NCBI GenBank assembly: GCA_020631735.1
Contig: CM036160.1
Location: forward strand, 7,470,746 to 7,534,745
Reading direction: 5' to 3'
Source: Saccharum officinarum
Taxonomy: Eukaryota; Streptophyta; Magnoliopsida; Poales; Poaceae
Length of the DNA: 64,000 bases
The position numbers and the translations under genes are program-made. A model generated the notes under the pieces. That model saw only the letters and a program-made list of their open reading frames with translations, was not told the DNA's origin and did no database searches. Shown in pieces: positions 41,681 through 54,807 of this stretch; position 1 is the first letter of the stretch, and each line of letters opens with the position of its first letter.

Positions 41681-43564
41681 TGAAAGGTCTGGATGGCTAG
41701 AGGGGGGTAAATAGTATTTTAAAATATTCTACAAAGACAAGCTAAACAAGTTTATCAATATAACAAGTAGCGAGATGCGAGTTTTACTTAGTCTACGGGG
41801 TGTTTGCAAGCCACCTAACCAATTCACAATTCTAGTATATTTGCACTCAACCGCACAAGTTAAACCGAGAAGGTAACTACAACTACAACTAGCAAGTTAC
41901 ACAAAGGAGCTACTCTAGCAAAGCTAACTAGCTAGCAAAGATAACTAAGAAAGTAATGCGAAGTTGAGTTAGGAGAGTTTTACCGAGGGGCGAAGTATTG
42001 AGCCAACCAATATGATCAACAATGAATACCAAGACAAACGAACACCGGGATCAATCAATCACAATATGAAAGTGATAACACGAAGATTTATCCTGAGATT
42101 TACGTGCTTGCCGGCACGCTAGTCCCCATTGTGTCCCTCTTCACCACGTGGTTCGGTGGCTAATCGGTCACACACCGAGCCCTCAAAAGGCGCCACAAGA
42201 ATCTACCAAATGGCAAAAGGTTGTAAATGACACGAGCAATTCACTAACATTGCCTTTGGCGCTTCGCCGAGGTAGGCACAAACCCATCACAATCACCGGA
42301 GGTGGCCAAGAACAATCACCAACTCTTGCCAACGCCTCCAAGCTGCTCCAAGCCGTCTAGGTGGCGGCAACCACCAAGAGAAACAAGAATCTCGCAGCAA
42401 ATCAACCACCAAGTGCCAACTAGATGCAATCTCACAATGCAAATGCACTTGGATCACTCAATCTCACTTCGAATATGCAAAGACGCAAGAGAGATGAGTG
42501 GGAGGGGAGTTGCTTAGCTCAAAGTGCTCACAAGTATGTCAAATGTCCAAGAGATAGAACCTTGAGCCGGCCAACGAGTATTTATAGACGTACCCCTTCA
42601 AATATAGCCGTTAGAAACTTGAAACAGCCGAAGTCGCGCTGACCGGACGCGCTGGTCAAACTGACCGGACGCGCCGATCACACAGCGACTACGCTCGCGA
42701 ACCACCGACCGGACGCGCTCCACGCAACGACCGGACACGCGAAGCTCGTTCGGATGCGCTGGTCAAGCCTGAGCAGCGCACAACGAAACAGCGACCGGAC
42801 GCGTTGCAGAACTGACCGGACGCCACAGTGCCAGCGTCCGGTTAGAGTCCAGTAAGCTCCCTAAACGACCGGACGCGTCCGGTCGACAGTGATCGGACGC
42901 GCCACCGCGTCCGATGAAAAACAGAAACACGCGCAGACGCTGAACACTGACAAGACGCGTCCGGTCAAACAAAGACGGCGTCCGGTCACCTCTGTGACCT
43001 CCGTTTGTCTCTGTTTCTTTTCCGACTTCCGGCGTAGTGAAAAATAGTCATTTCAACTCTTCGAAAATGTCTGAATATTAGTTTTATTATAACTTCTGGC
43101 GTAGTGGACCCCAAACCCTCTCTACCGCTCAAACTCCACCGCCTTTGCAAATGTGTTAACACCGCCAAGTGATCTCGTCATGTGCGAGTGTGTTAGTATT
43201 TTCACAATCATTTTTCGAGGCGTTATTAGTTCTATCCAAATGCATATGATTATGAAATGCACACCTAGAGGCACTTAGGAGTTCAATAGCCGCGTTATTC
43301 CCCTCTTTATAGTATGGCTATCTATCTTATAATGTAACCACACCTACTGGGTGTCTTGGTTACTAAAACATAACCCTTAAGCATATACCTTTGCCTTGAT
43401 CACGTAGGGTTGCGTCCAAATCCAAGTGTGGCCATCATGATCACCATGTCCATCTTGCCACCAACCTTGGAATGTACTAATCCTTATATGCTACATCCAA
43501 CTTAGGCATAGGATTAGTACTTAGGCATTGTCACTAATTACCAACACCAAACATAGGACTTTCA
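41681..43564 (-). mobile_element. Solo LTR, 1884 bp, with 5-bp target duplication
   Basis: On the plus strand it starts TGAAAGGTCTGG and ends AGGACTTTCA (TG...CA, inverted tips TGAAAG/CTTTCA). CCCTT flanks both sides (41676-41680 and 43565-43569). The joined flanks recreate a site that exists uninterrupted near 44150-44200 (TCTCAGTCCCCTTTTTAGGT then TTGAATGC), which confirms insertion. A TATA-like CTATAAATAC at about 42577-42586 on the minus strand suggests minus orientation. No internal coding region or second LTR is seen, so it is probably a recombination product of a large LTR element. Confidence 0.85.
42640..42990. repeat. Dense cluster of CCGGACGC/GCGTCCGG words inside the solo LTR
   Basis: About a dozen occurrences of (A)CCGGACGCG or its inverse GCGTCCGGT within 350 bp, including the palindromic ACCGGACGCGTCCGGTC. 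Spacing is irregular, so it is not a simple satellite and not a CRISPR array. The dense CpG content would make it a likely methylation target if expressed from this LTR. Confidence 0.75.
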
Positions 43565-43599
43565 CCCTTTTATATTTGAATGCCCTCCTAAATTCTACA

Positions 43600-44560
43600 T
43601 ATTAGTTTTATTATAACTTATTTCATTTTTTTCTCAATTATTTGTTTTTGTTTTCTGCTTGTTAATTTCTTTTTTAGTCACTGGTAATTTCAGTTTTAGT
43701 TTTTTCATTGATTTGTACTATTAAGCCACTTGTGATGAGATCTATGAAATAAGACTATAATGCATGTGTTTTAAAATAGTTTGTATGTACTGGCAACTTA
43801 TGTTATATATGTAGTAGCTACTTATGTATTAAGCGTGTAGCAACCTATATATTAACCTTCCAACAAATTATATATATACTGGCAAATGTGTAGCAACTTA
43901 TATATTAAGCGTGTAGCAATTTATTTGCTAATTACAGTTTTCATTATTTTTTTGACTTTGAATTGTATGTCTTACTAAATCCTGCATATTAGTTGTCTTA
44001 CCTACATTATATAAGTTGTTACAAAAGGGTAGTTATTGCACACATAAGTTGCCACAAAAAGAATTTGTCTCCCAGTTTCAATTTTCAGTAAAGTTTTTTT
44101 TTCAGTTTTTTTAGTTTCAGTTTTCAGTCTTGTTTTTTTAGTTTCACTTCTCAGTCCCCTTTTTAGGTTTGAATGCACTACGAAATCCTACATATTAGTT
44201 ATATAATAGTTTATTTAATTTTTTCTCAATTATTTGTTTTGCTTTCTGATTGTTAATTTCTTTTTTAGTCACTGATAATTTCAGTTTTAGTTTTTTTCAC
44301 TGATTTGTACTATTGAGCCACTTGTGATGAGATCTATGAAATAAGACTATGATGCATGTGTTCCAAAATAGTTTGTATGTACTGGCAACTTATGTTATAT
44401 ATGTAGTAGCTATTTATATATTAAGCTTGTAGCAACCTATATATTAACTTTCCAACAAATTATATATACTAGCAAACGTGTAGCAACTTATATATTAAGC
44501 ATGTAGTAACTTATTTGCCAATTTCAATTTTCATTATTTATTGTCACTTTCAATTCTAGT
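43600..44560. repeat. Two diverged tandem copies of an AT-rich segment of about 590 bp
   Basis: CATATTAGTT...CTCAATTATTTGTTTT...GCCACTTGTGATGAGATCTA...TAGCAACCTATATATTAA occurs from about 43605 and again from about 44190 with small differences. T-rich frames downstream (44541-44960) are hydrophobic by composition only. The solo LTR inserted in the first unit. Confidence 0.75.
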
Positions 44561-47322
44561 TTATTGTAATTTCATTTTTAGTTTTCTTTGGATTTTTTTC
44601 ATTGTGTCTACTTTAGTTTTCATCATCTATTCGTCCATTTCATTATTTTTTGTCAAATTAAGTTTTGTCCTGGTAATTTTACTTTCAATATTTTTTATTT
44701 TATTCCTTATTAATTTTAGTTTTTTTATTTTGTCTTGTTTAGTTTTTATTTTCTATTTTTTAATTTCAGTTCTATTTTTGTTTGTCAATTTCAGTTGTAT
44801 TTTTTTTGTTAATTTTAATTTCATTTTGCAGCGAGTCATGTTTATTGGACTTTGTAATAACTGCCTACTAGTTGGCAGCAAGTCATTTTTTCTTGCTTTT
44901 TGTAATGTGTTATATATAACTTGTCCCCTTAGTCGGTATCATATGCAATGCTTGTTTTAATAATTTGCCCCTCCAGGTTGCAGCTTGTCTTGTTTTAGCC
45001 CGCTACTCTCTTTAGGGGTTAGTACCAACATTATATAACAATTTTATTATATTCCTATGATAACCATCGATGTGCATACTTGGTAATAACTTCAGTATTT
45101 TTCAGTAGCAACTTTAGTATTAGATGACAGTAACTCCTAGCATATTTTTACATATAAATTACTACTAAAATAAAATTCATCGAAACATATGTAAGTGGGG
45201 TTTAGTTTTGTTCGCCTCGTCACGTGGAACACACCGGTGCAGATGGAATTGAAAACAGATACAACATTCAAAAGTTATAGCAATTCAAAGGAAAATATTT
45301 TGCTTTTTTTGTTTTTGTCAGCCTAACGTCAGCATGGCAGGCTGGTCGGAATTTTGCAGCCAAACTAAAGTTGCGCGGGGGCTGGGATAACACTGTTGTC
45401 TGAGAGTTGCGCACGTGGGCTAGGGTCATGCGCTATCGTCCGAGCGCGACCGGTCGCGGCTTATCCGCGTCCATAGACCATGAGATGGAAAGAACTAAAA
45501 CGGATCACATAATGTCTCTCATATGTTAATCTACTTTTTTAGGTCGGATTTAAATAGAAGCGGATAATATGTGGATGTGAATATGGATTTTTTTTAGATG
45601 CCAAAAATGGTATGAAGATGGAGCGAAATCGGGTTGGATACAAATTTAAATAGCTGAGTATATGTGCATACATAGAGAATTGTATGCTTATCAAGAATTA
45701 ATTTAGAGCCATTAGCAACAGTTAACACGTAGCATGGTATCCATACTCACAAATGGTAAGTTATTAACCAATAAATAATAACGGCTACAAGTTCTCAATT
45801 CGAAACCTAGAATATATAGAAAACAATCACGTCATAAAATTAGAGTTGTTAACTAACAATCTTTTTTAAACCTTGAATTCCGTTGGTACGGTGTCCAGTT
45901 TTTTTTCTTGTCTAGAGAGAAATTGTAGGATATCTTATTTTAAACATTGGATAATCTGTATAGAACCTGCAGATGCTATATCCGTCGAATTTTGCTCATT
46001 CCATATCCTATCTCGCGACAACACAGAATCGGATTCGGATTATCTGTATCTACATAGATATTAGGAGTTCTTCTCCATATTCTCAAAAATCAGATTCGAA
46101 TCGGATGGCCACACTACTTCTACCATGGAACGGGTCTATTCTAGATTTGGAGATGTTTGAATTAGAGTTGGAACGATCCTCTATGAGAAATATTCCTCTA
46201 TTATGCAATGCGACCCCGTCCATCAAAGTTGAGTAGGCAGGGTTGTCCCTTTTTAACGTTGTCTAGTGATGTGCGAGCTCCTCTGTCACACGGGCATGGT
46301 GTGGTTGGGGAGGAGCTGAGTGCAAGCGCAGGTAAGATGGTTTCTTCTATGTTTCAACTCAGATTCTAATAATTGTGGAGGGATAGAGTTGGTGGAAGAA
46401 AAAATAGTAGCTTCATCGACTTCTAGTCACTTTTTTTTTAAAAAAAAGATATAAAAAAGATCACTATAGTGTACAGAGCAACTAGCGCGTGATAGCTCCA
46501 CCAAATGGCACCAAAGTCCATCTCACTCTTTGACTTGTTTGTCACCATAAGAACTTTACTACAATATTCTAAAATGCTTGAGCCATTCATTTAATATTTA
46601 ATTAGATTTAGATGATTATGATCACCTATTACCTCATATAAGATAATAACTAAAATACTTTTTATCCAAGGTGATCCAATAGCAATGTCGATTCAGCACT
46701 ACCACTTTTCAAGCGGCTGTGATTCCTTTAGGACTAGCTTTTATACAGTCTATAGAAGAGCCAGAGTTGGTTCATGGGCTCCTGGTTTATTTTGGAAAAA
46801 AAAAAAGAGTAAAACAACTCACTATAGTGCACGGAGCAACTGGAGCCAAAAAGCCAGCGAGGAGCTCCACCAAACGGGGCTCAAGTTTGTCTCACTTTTT
46901 TGGCCTGGCTATCCTCCTAAGAGCTTTTCTATGCTACTTCTAAAATAACTATAAATAGTATATTTAATTAGATCTATATATATGAGATAATATGTGAAAT
47001 GCGTATGATAATTTTTATTTTATAAGTAAAATAGGTTAAATAAGAGGGAAAAACTTTGTTTTTAGATCTAAATGCTGCGTGTGGTTGTTGGATGCGACAA
47101 AATCTGTTTATATCTATAACTTTGGAACGTCACAGAACCTTTCTTTCGGAGCGTGACACTGATACGTATCTTAATGGCATGTGTGTGTGAGAATGAACGT
47201 GACACTTGTGTGACGACGACCGTGATTAACATGAACATGTGCTAGTAGCACGTGAGGTTAGGGCACGTACAACGCCCGTCTCGGTCTCGGTAATTTTGCA
47301 CAAAACTCCTCTGTTCCGCCAG
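44561..47322. other. AT-rich intergenic DNA with MITE-like pieces up to the gap
   Basis: T-rich tracts to about 45000, then unassigned sequence. About 46440-46530 and 46795-46940 are two diverged copies of one segment (ACTCACTATAGTGCACGGAG, GAGCTCCACCAAACGGGGC), likely MITE derived. No gene is seen. 46044-47322 is the only part of this contig end not repeated in the second copy within this window. Confidence 0.4.
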
Positions 47323-47422
47323 NNNNNNNNNNNNNNNNNNNNNNNNNNNNNNNNNNNNNNNNNNNNNNNNNNNNNNNNNNNNNNNNNNNNNNNNNNNNNN
47401 NNNNNNNNNNNNNNNNNNNNNN
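47323..47422. other. Assembly gap, exactly 100 N
   Basis: A 100-N run is a conventional filler for a gap of unknown size. Open frames that read through it are meaningless. Confidence 1.
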
Positions 47423-47605
47423 GGCAACAATTGCGCGCGAGCATGCTGTGATTGTATCAGCAATTTGTATCCATATTTAGCTTGTTAATTTTGCTTTTTA
47501 TATAGAAATGAAACATCAAGAGAAAAGCTGTCGCTTGCAGCACAAAAACATTTGCGTCCTCTGTGTTCGCGTGTGTCCACCCTCTCCCTATCGGGAATTC
47601 TGTCA
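47423..47605 (+). repeat. Partial copia LTR at the contig start
   Basis: Corresponds to 29467-29645 with a few small insertions (GTTAATTTTGC, TCGGGAATTC). It carries the 3'-LTR version of the one diagnostic base (G) and is followed by the same CACAC and the same flank. Confidence 0.9.
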
Positions 47606-48254
47606 CACACCCTGGGCAAGGCAAGGCTGCTGGTCGGCCATGTCCTGGACCACAATCTCGACATGCTAGGCATGGGCTGCCTAGCCTACCTCAAGTGTGA
47701 CACAGCCATGTACCAGTCGCTGATGAAAACAAGCAACCTCAGCAACTCACTCAAACTCACCAGCAAAGAAAGGAGCGCCTGTGGCCTACAGGAGAGAAAG
47801 GAGACACAGAGGAGCAAGAAGATAGAGGATGCACGAGGTACTACTCATGAAGAGGATGGGCGTCGCTCTGCTGGCGGCACCAGTGTCTTCCGCGTCCAAG
47901 AGAGCATACGACGCAATTTTCGCAGGGAACTTGATGTCGAGCTAAGTTGAGGCTCTGGACGAGTTATTTCCTATGACCAACACTAGGGCAGGTAGAAAGC
48001 TCTTCTCAAACGCCGGAGTAGGATTGCGTAGCCAGCAGCGGAGGCGTCCAGCTTCGTAGGTTGCAGCACTGCTCTTAGCTCGGTTGTAGACCTTTTATGT
48101 AATATCGAAGCTTGGAGTTGTTTTCTAGGACGGTCCAGCATATGGTTGTAAGACCTCCGAGGGCGCTCGTCAAAAGGGCGTCGTTTGTATGATTAAACTC
48201 TTCTTTTTAATTACAATGATACGCAAATCTTTTATGTATTCGAAAAAAAGAAGA
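47606..48254 (+). pseudogene. Second copy of the LINE-like coding remnant
   Basis: Identical in layout to 29646-30294, including the AAGGCAAGGCTGCTGG start and the GATACGCAAATC...CGAAAAAAAG end. Confidence 0.4.
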
Positions 48255-49406
48255 TAGAAGAGGGTAAAATAGACATTTTATGCCCCTTCTGTCTCCTAAT
48301 TTTGGGTAAATGATTATTTTAATTGTTGCGGCGTCCACCAGCAACGACGTACGTTTTCATAATGGTACTGGGCAAATTTAATAGTTAGTGATGTGTGACA
48401 GCATATTCCATATTCCATATAAAAACGGTGTATGTGGGCAATATTTCCCAAACATCTATGGATTTATTTATGGATATGGATACCATTTTTTTGAGAACGT
48501 GCATGGCACGTGTTTTATTAAGAAGAAGTTTAGAAGGCTTACACACCCGTCGTCACATCACGGCGAGCTGATGCGGTTGAACACGGACACAAGGCACCGC
48601 TAGGCGGTGGAACACATATTGTTGTAACTAACTAAGAAACTAATTATGTGACCGAATAGATTGTGATGTTGAGCAAACTCATGCTCAAAACGCCTGAGGC
48701 GCCGCCCGCCTCCTGTGAGTGGCATCCATGGGGAACAGCTCCCGCATTGCGGCCTTCTTCGACGAGGATAGCGGTTCCTTGAAGGTTTCATGGAAGCGTG
48801 CCGCGATGGAGGGACGTGGTGTCATAGGCGACGTCCTGGACGTGCTCGCCGATGCCAGGTTCCTCTTACCCGTACCCACCCACCTGTGATCGGTATGATA
48901 TTCTGCCCATTATGAAACGCATGGATCTAGAAATTGATCCATGCTACAATAGTTTTTTTCCCCCTCCATTACGTTAGGTTAAACACATCAGGTTTCAGGT
49001 ACTTGGCGAACCTTGTCCATGTTGAACAAAAACTGAATAATTCAAAAGGAAAAGATTGTATATTCAGTTCCTAAGGGCCACGCCATGTATGGACTGAGAA
49101 ATAATTCATGATCCAAAATAGTAAACTGAAACATACTTCTCTCGCTTGTGTAAACTAAAACGTAGTCTTTTTCAAGTTAACAGAAAATCCAATAAGATAA
49201 CCGGTACTGTTCTCACCTCTCACTGAAACTTTCTCAAGACAGAACGAAACACTAGAAAGCATCAGCTCTGCAAGATGGTCGGTTTATTGAGCTGCTCAAC
49301 AAAATAGAAAACGCTGGAGAAGAATGAGCACCGTGCAGTGATGGATTGGTCCACATTACATTTCCAGATTATATCCTCGAATAGCACTTGCCTTTTAGGA
49401 AGATCA

Positions 49407-52400
49407 CTAAGTCTCCACAGTTGATGGCAGTGCGCCTCTAGCACAAGCTGAAAATCAATAGATCAGAAACCAAACATGCATGAGCCAAAGGAGCAACATA
49501 CTGAGACTTGAGGTTTACATAATTGTGTTTTCAGTGAGGTATTCAGATTGGCTTTTTCACAAGGGTGAAAACAGGTTAATAGATCAACAACGTCCTAGGT
49601 TGTATTCAGTGTCTCAACAACAGATAGTTTTCAATGTTTTGCATATGCCTATAAATCTAAATGCAATGTAACTTATATAAACACATTCCGTATTCCTTCT
49701 GTCAAAACAGAAGTATGACTACACTGATCATTTATTATTTGTAAAGTATAAAGCTTGTAACCATGTTGTCGATCAGCAAATCAAGCTTACAAGACAGAAT
49801 TATGCTAATTATCAAGGTTTACAGTGTGTTTTGGGTGAGATTTTTTGGAATGCATGTGTTAAATAAGACAACAGATCAACAGCCACCTAGTTGTTAATTC
49901 ATTTTCCATCCTGAACACATATATCGTTGTCGAAGTTTGTCTTGTTTCTCTATATCTAAATCAAGTGTTATAAGCAATCCATGCTATCTTCATGAGCTAA
50001 ATGAGCAACATGCTAAGTTTAAAGGTTTACAGGGATGTTTTTTGTGTGATTTTCAGATTGGCCAAACATAGGTGACAACAGAATAATACATAAACAACCT
50101 CCTATCCTCCTAGGTGTGTATTTAATGTTTCAACCACATATAGTACTCAATGTTTTTTCTTGTCTCTAAATCTAAATGCAATGTTACTTATCTAAACTAT
50201 AAATCAAAATACAATTTTACTAGTCTAAACATTTTCTCTTTCCTTCTGCCCAAACCAGAGTTTTACTAGAGTGGCTAATTTTGAAGTATAAACGGTAAAC
50301 GCACATAAAGCATATAACCATGTTATGGGTCAGCAATAAAATATCAACATACTAATTTTGAAGGTTTAGAATTTTAGATTGTGATTTGGGTGTCATCTTC
50401 AGATTTGGCAAGCAAGTGTTAAAACGAGACAATAAACCCACAACCTCCTACTAAGTATGTGAAAATGAAGCAAACAGAATTAAGAAAATTGCCATTGTTC
50501 CTAAAACTATGGAAGTGTTGTCCTCGTTCCAGAAATGAAAATGAGGCTAAACACTAATCTTAATTAATTTTGAAATCAAACCAACTGCATTACATCTTTG
50601 GTTTCTGAGTGGACTTGTCAACCATACCATCATCCATTAATATAACACTAACAGATTTAAGATTATCTCTGCAGACCAGACAAATGGTCTTCACGTGCTG
50701 CTCGACAATCTATAGCAAGTCACTAGACCGGAAAGCATAAATGATAACGGTGTCTTGTGTAAACTAAACTACCAACACAATACTGAATATTTCAAAACAC
50801 AACAGGCCCAATGGGCAGGTAATATACAGCAAACACAACTTGAATGAAGTCCAGGTGCTATAATGCTTCACTCGCTATTACTTTGTCTCCGCTGGCAGTG
50901 GCTATTTACGGCTAGCAAAATCTGAAAAGTAGCAAGGATAGATATTAAAATTGTTACATAACTCACCAATGTAGCTTTTTAACATGAACAATAGAGCATG
51001 CTAATGTAAAATATTTACAAGGAGTGCAAAACAAAAGGACATAAACCAGTGATTTTGTCACTAAAGTTCCAAAGGTTCACAAGGTTAGAGCCTTCCAGTT
51101 TTGAGCTTCAGAATTAGACTGGGCAACGATGATATACAAAATTTTAGATCAACAACTTGTGGCTAATTGATAGAAACAAAATCAACTACATTGACAAGAG
51201 GCACATGTTGAGTACCATAAACGGTGCCCAATTGACCAAAATCAGATGTGATGCTATATTGTTAGATATTTAGTTTTCCCTTGCAGAGGTAGCATCTGTT
51301 TCCTTTCAAACTAAAATATCTACACAGCAGAACATCATGTATATAGATAGAAGCTATAAAGTGCCGAATTATACATGTAAATAACAAGGCACCGTTTATT
51401 TACCTGGAATGTAAAAACTCAAGTAGGGAAGACACCATAGTAGTGGTACTCAGGGTTGCTTAGTTTCTTGAACCACCCTGATTTTAGATCAAACATGAAG
51501 CCACTAGCATCTTCGCCTAGTAAGAGAATATCCACGCCCTCAGCGAATCCAATAACATTCACATGCCCGCCGGTGTTCGCAATCCGAATAATAGGAACTA
51601 GATTGTCAAGCAAGATGACTCTATCTTGTACCCATCCCATAGATCCATTCAGAATCACCTTTCTTGCCCACAAGTGGAGGGTTAAATCCTTAATTGTCAT
51701 GACGATACCAGGCTTGGTGTACATGCGTGGCATGCCAATCATTGTCAAGCAATGCTTTCCCAGATCATACTTGAGAATTCCGGTACCTGTGAGTAAGTAG
51801 ATTTGGTCTCCAACAAGGGCCCCACGTTTCCTCATGTAGACGTGGGAATTTTTAGGTAGCTGCACAAAGGCCGGCGCGCTCCATGCAGCAGTCTCGGACG
51901 AGTACACCCATGCCCTAGCAGCTATGGTGCCGTCGTTGTATGATCAGGTGCTCACAAACACCATAACGAAAGGGTCTCCGTGGCAGCCACGGTGCCTGCA
52001 GCCGGCTGCCGCACAAAGGACCACGCCAGAGTGGAAATATGAGTTGGGGTCAGGATCGCTGAACACCTTGTGGTCGTCGGTGATGGGGTCCCACACAGCG
52101 AGACTTCCCCTCATGCCCCCTACCAAATCGAAGAGGACACGGCCATGGCGGCAGTCGAGAGCCCGGCATCCGAACGCTGGCTGGAGGAAAGGGATGCGAG
52201 TTGTGACGGGGAAGAAGCGGTTGTCGTCTCCGCTGGTGTAGAAGCCACGTAGCAAGCCGAGGAGGGGAGGTGTTCCATGGAACTCACGGTAGTGGTGGGG
52301 GGAAGGTGGAGTCGGACAGGATACGGCGCCAGAGCTTGCAGACAAGGGAGGCGCGTAAGAGGCACGCGGGGTCGTCAGGCGAGAGACGGAGTAGGATCTC

Positions 52401-52417
52401 GGCGACGGCGGCGCCAT
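49407..52417 (-). pseudogene. Second copy of decayed F-box gene (array copy 6)
   Basis: Carries every lesion of the gene at 31447-34458: the scrambled F-box after MAPPS, the extra C, the in-frame TGA after VMVFVST and the early TAG in exon 2 (49447-49407). One further difference: GTAGGGGA of the first copy reads GTAGGGA near 51425, so the frame breaks just before the splice donor (exon 1 end 51404) and ends FPT. A one-base loss in a G run is typical of a consensus error. Confidence 0.85.
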
Positions 52418-52628
52418 GGTGGCGATGCATGTGTCTCGTTCTTTAATCGGACCGCCTTGGACCTCCTGTCTGGTTTGAATGGGATACTTTTACAGCAATG
52501 GCCTGGTGGTCCGGGTAGCAAAAATGAAAGGCCCAAAAATAAGACAAAGAAAAGGTGGCCCAAAAATAAGACAAAGGAAAGGAGATCCAGGTCAACTAAC
52601 TTGCCAATGGTCCTCATGATTTTTATTT

Positions 52629-53895
52629 CGGACGCCGCGCCGAGCAGCCCTAGCCCACCCCCACGGAAAAGAAGAAAGCCTTTCCCTGCATCGAAAACGT
52701 GACCCCCGCCCCGCCCCTGCATGGAGAAGAAAGGCGCCCCCCGTCCCGCCCCTGCACGGAGAAGAAAGGCGCCCCCACACGCATGAGATCCCCTACCCCC
52801 AACCTCGCCGACCCCCAACACCTCCGCCTGCCACCAGCTCACCCCCCATAGCTCCCGCCCACGAGCTGCAACAACAGGAAAAAGCTATTGCAACATCGAA
52901 AGAACTTCTAATGCAACAAACGAAAAAAACTGCTGCAACAAACGAAAAAAACTATTGCAACATCGAAAGAACATCTAATGCAACAAACAAAAATATGAAC
53001 TGCAACATAAAAAAATGTCTACTGCAACATTCAAAAACATCCACTGCAACATCAGGGAGAATCTGCTGCAACAACGAGAAAAAACTATTGCAACATCTCA
53101 AGCACTACTAATGCAACATTTCATAAAAACACCTGTTGCAAACAAAATCCATTGTGACATCAGGGGGAAACTGCTGCAACAAACGAAAAAAACTATTGCA
53201 ACATCTCAAGAACTACTCCTGCAACATCAGAAAAACACCTATTGCAACAACCTAAAAAAAGTAACATTGCAACGTTCTAATCATCTGTTGCAACATTGAA
53301 AAAGAATAATTGCAATAATGACGAGATCTGATCCCCGAGGGCTCGCCGGAACCCTAGCCACCACCAAACCATTACATCCAGAGGGGGAAGGAGGAGGAGG
53401 AGGAGGTGGTGGAGGAGAAGGGGAGGAGGGCTCAGATCCAGATTTAGAGGAAGAGGGAGGGGGCCTCAGATCTAGATCTCTCCCCACCTACCTCGTCGGA
53501 GCCGCGCCATCGTCCTCGTCTCTAGATACATGGAGGTCGCGGCGCGCGAGGAAGAGAGAGCAGGGAGGGAGGGAGGCGCGCGGGCTCACCGGAAGCCGCC
53601 ACCTTCACCCCCACTCCGGTGGCATGGAGAGCGCAAAGGGTCGCAACAGGGGGAGGGAGAGGGAGCCGGAGAGAGGAAGGGAGGGAGGGGCGGCTCGCGG
53701 CGGCGCGGCGTGGAGGGCACGCAGGGGAGGGAGGTGCACGGGGACGGCGCGTGGGAGCAGCGTCGTGCGAGCGCATGGCGTGGGCAGCGAAGGAGCGGCG
53801 GGGAGTGCGAGGCGAGAGGAGAAAGAGGAAAGGTGGAGTGGTGAACGGTGGATAAGCGTCCGATGCGGTCGGACGACCTACAGGTATCCTTACCG
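52629..53895. mobile_element. Second copy of the candidate Mutator-like element
   Basis: Same boundaries (TTTTTATTT at 52620-52628 and 53896-53904) and same body as 34670-35939, with several homopolymer-length differences. Confidence 0.4.
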
Positions 53896-54807
53896 TTTTT
53901 ATTTACTGCTTGTGCGCCACTTCAGTTCCCAACCATGGTTTCTAACTATGACTCTTCTAACTGATTAGTTTTCTTGCATAGCTGATTAGATTTTCCTTTT
54001 TTGCATGAATATATATCTCTTTATTTGCATCTTAGCTTCTTAATCTCTCTTTCCTTGCATGAGAATTCTCATAAATATCTCAGATTAGTTAATCCTCTTG
54101 AATTGTTTCCTTGCATGGCTGACGGACTTCATTTATTGCTAAGGTTATTAACGAATGAGCACTTGGCATGTATTCAAATTAGAGGATGAGTTTTTTACAT
54201 AGTTTGAACCGGATAGAAAATATCTACGGGTTTATGGGTTCGCGTACCATACAATCATACCCGTACCCAGCTACCTGTGATCTGTATGATATCCTGCCCA
54301 TTATGAAACTCATGGATCTAGAAATTGATCCATGCCCTAATAGGGTTAAAACACATTAGGTTTCGGGTACTTGTTGAACCTTGTGCAAGTTGAATGAAAA
54401 CTGAATAGTTCGGAACGAAATGATTATTGTATATTCAGTTCCCAATGGCCACACTATGTATGGATTGAGAAATTATACTTGAGTCAAAATAGTAAACTGA
54501 AACATACTTCCCTTGTCTGTGCTAAACTAAAACGTAGTCTTTATTTAAGTTAACAGAAAATCGGATGAGCAAAACACTAATTGAATAAGATAAATCTGTA
54601 CTGTTCTCACTTCTCACTGAAACTTTCTCAAGAGATAACAATTTAATGGACTAGACACTAGAAGGCATCAGCTCTGCAAGATGGTCAATTTGTTGAAGTG
54701 CTCCGTCGAGAGAAAATGCTAGAGAAGAATCAGCAGCGTGCAGTGATGGATTGGTCCACATTCCCTTTTCCAGATTATATCAAATAGCACTTGCCTTTTA
54801 GGAAGAA

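Noticed and set aside
42640..42990. Possible CRISPR-like array from repeated CCGGACGC words
   Set aside because: Repeat units are 8-10 bp, in both orientations and irregularly spaced, with no cas genes, in a plant LTR.
44541..44960. 139-codon hydrophobic frame that looks like a membrane protein
   Set aside because: The sequence is a T-rich degenerate repeat, so Phe/Ile/Leu/Ser arise from composition. The second copy breaks the frame by T-run length changes.
47226..47463. Open frames translating across the N run
   Set aside because: The N stretch is a gap filler, so the frames have no meaning.
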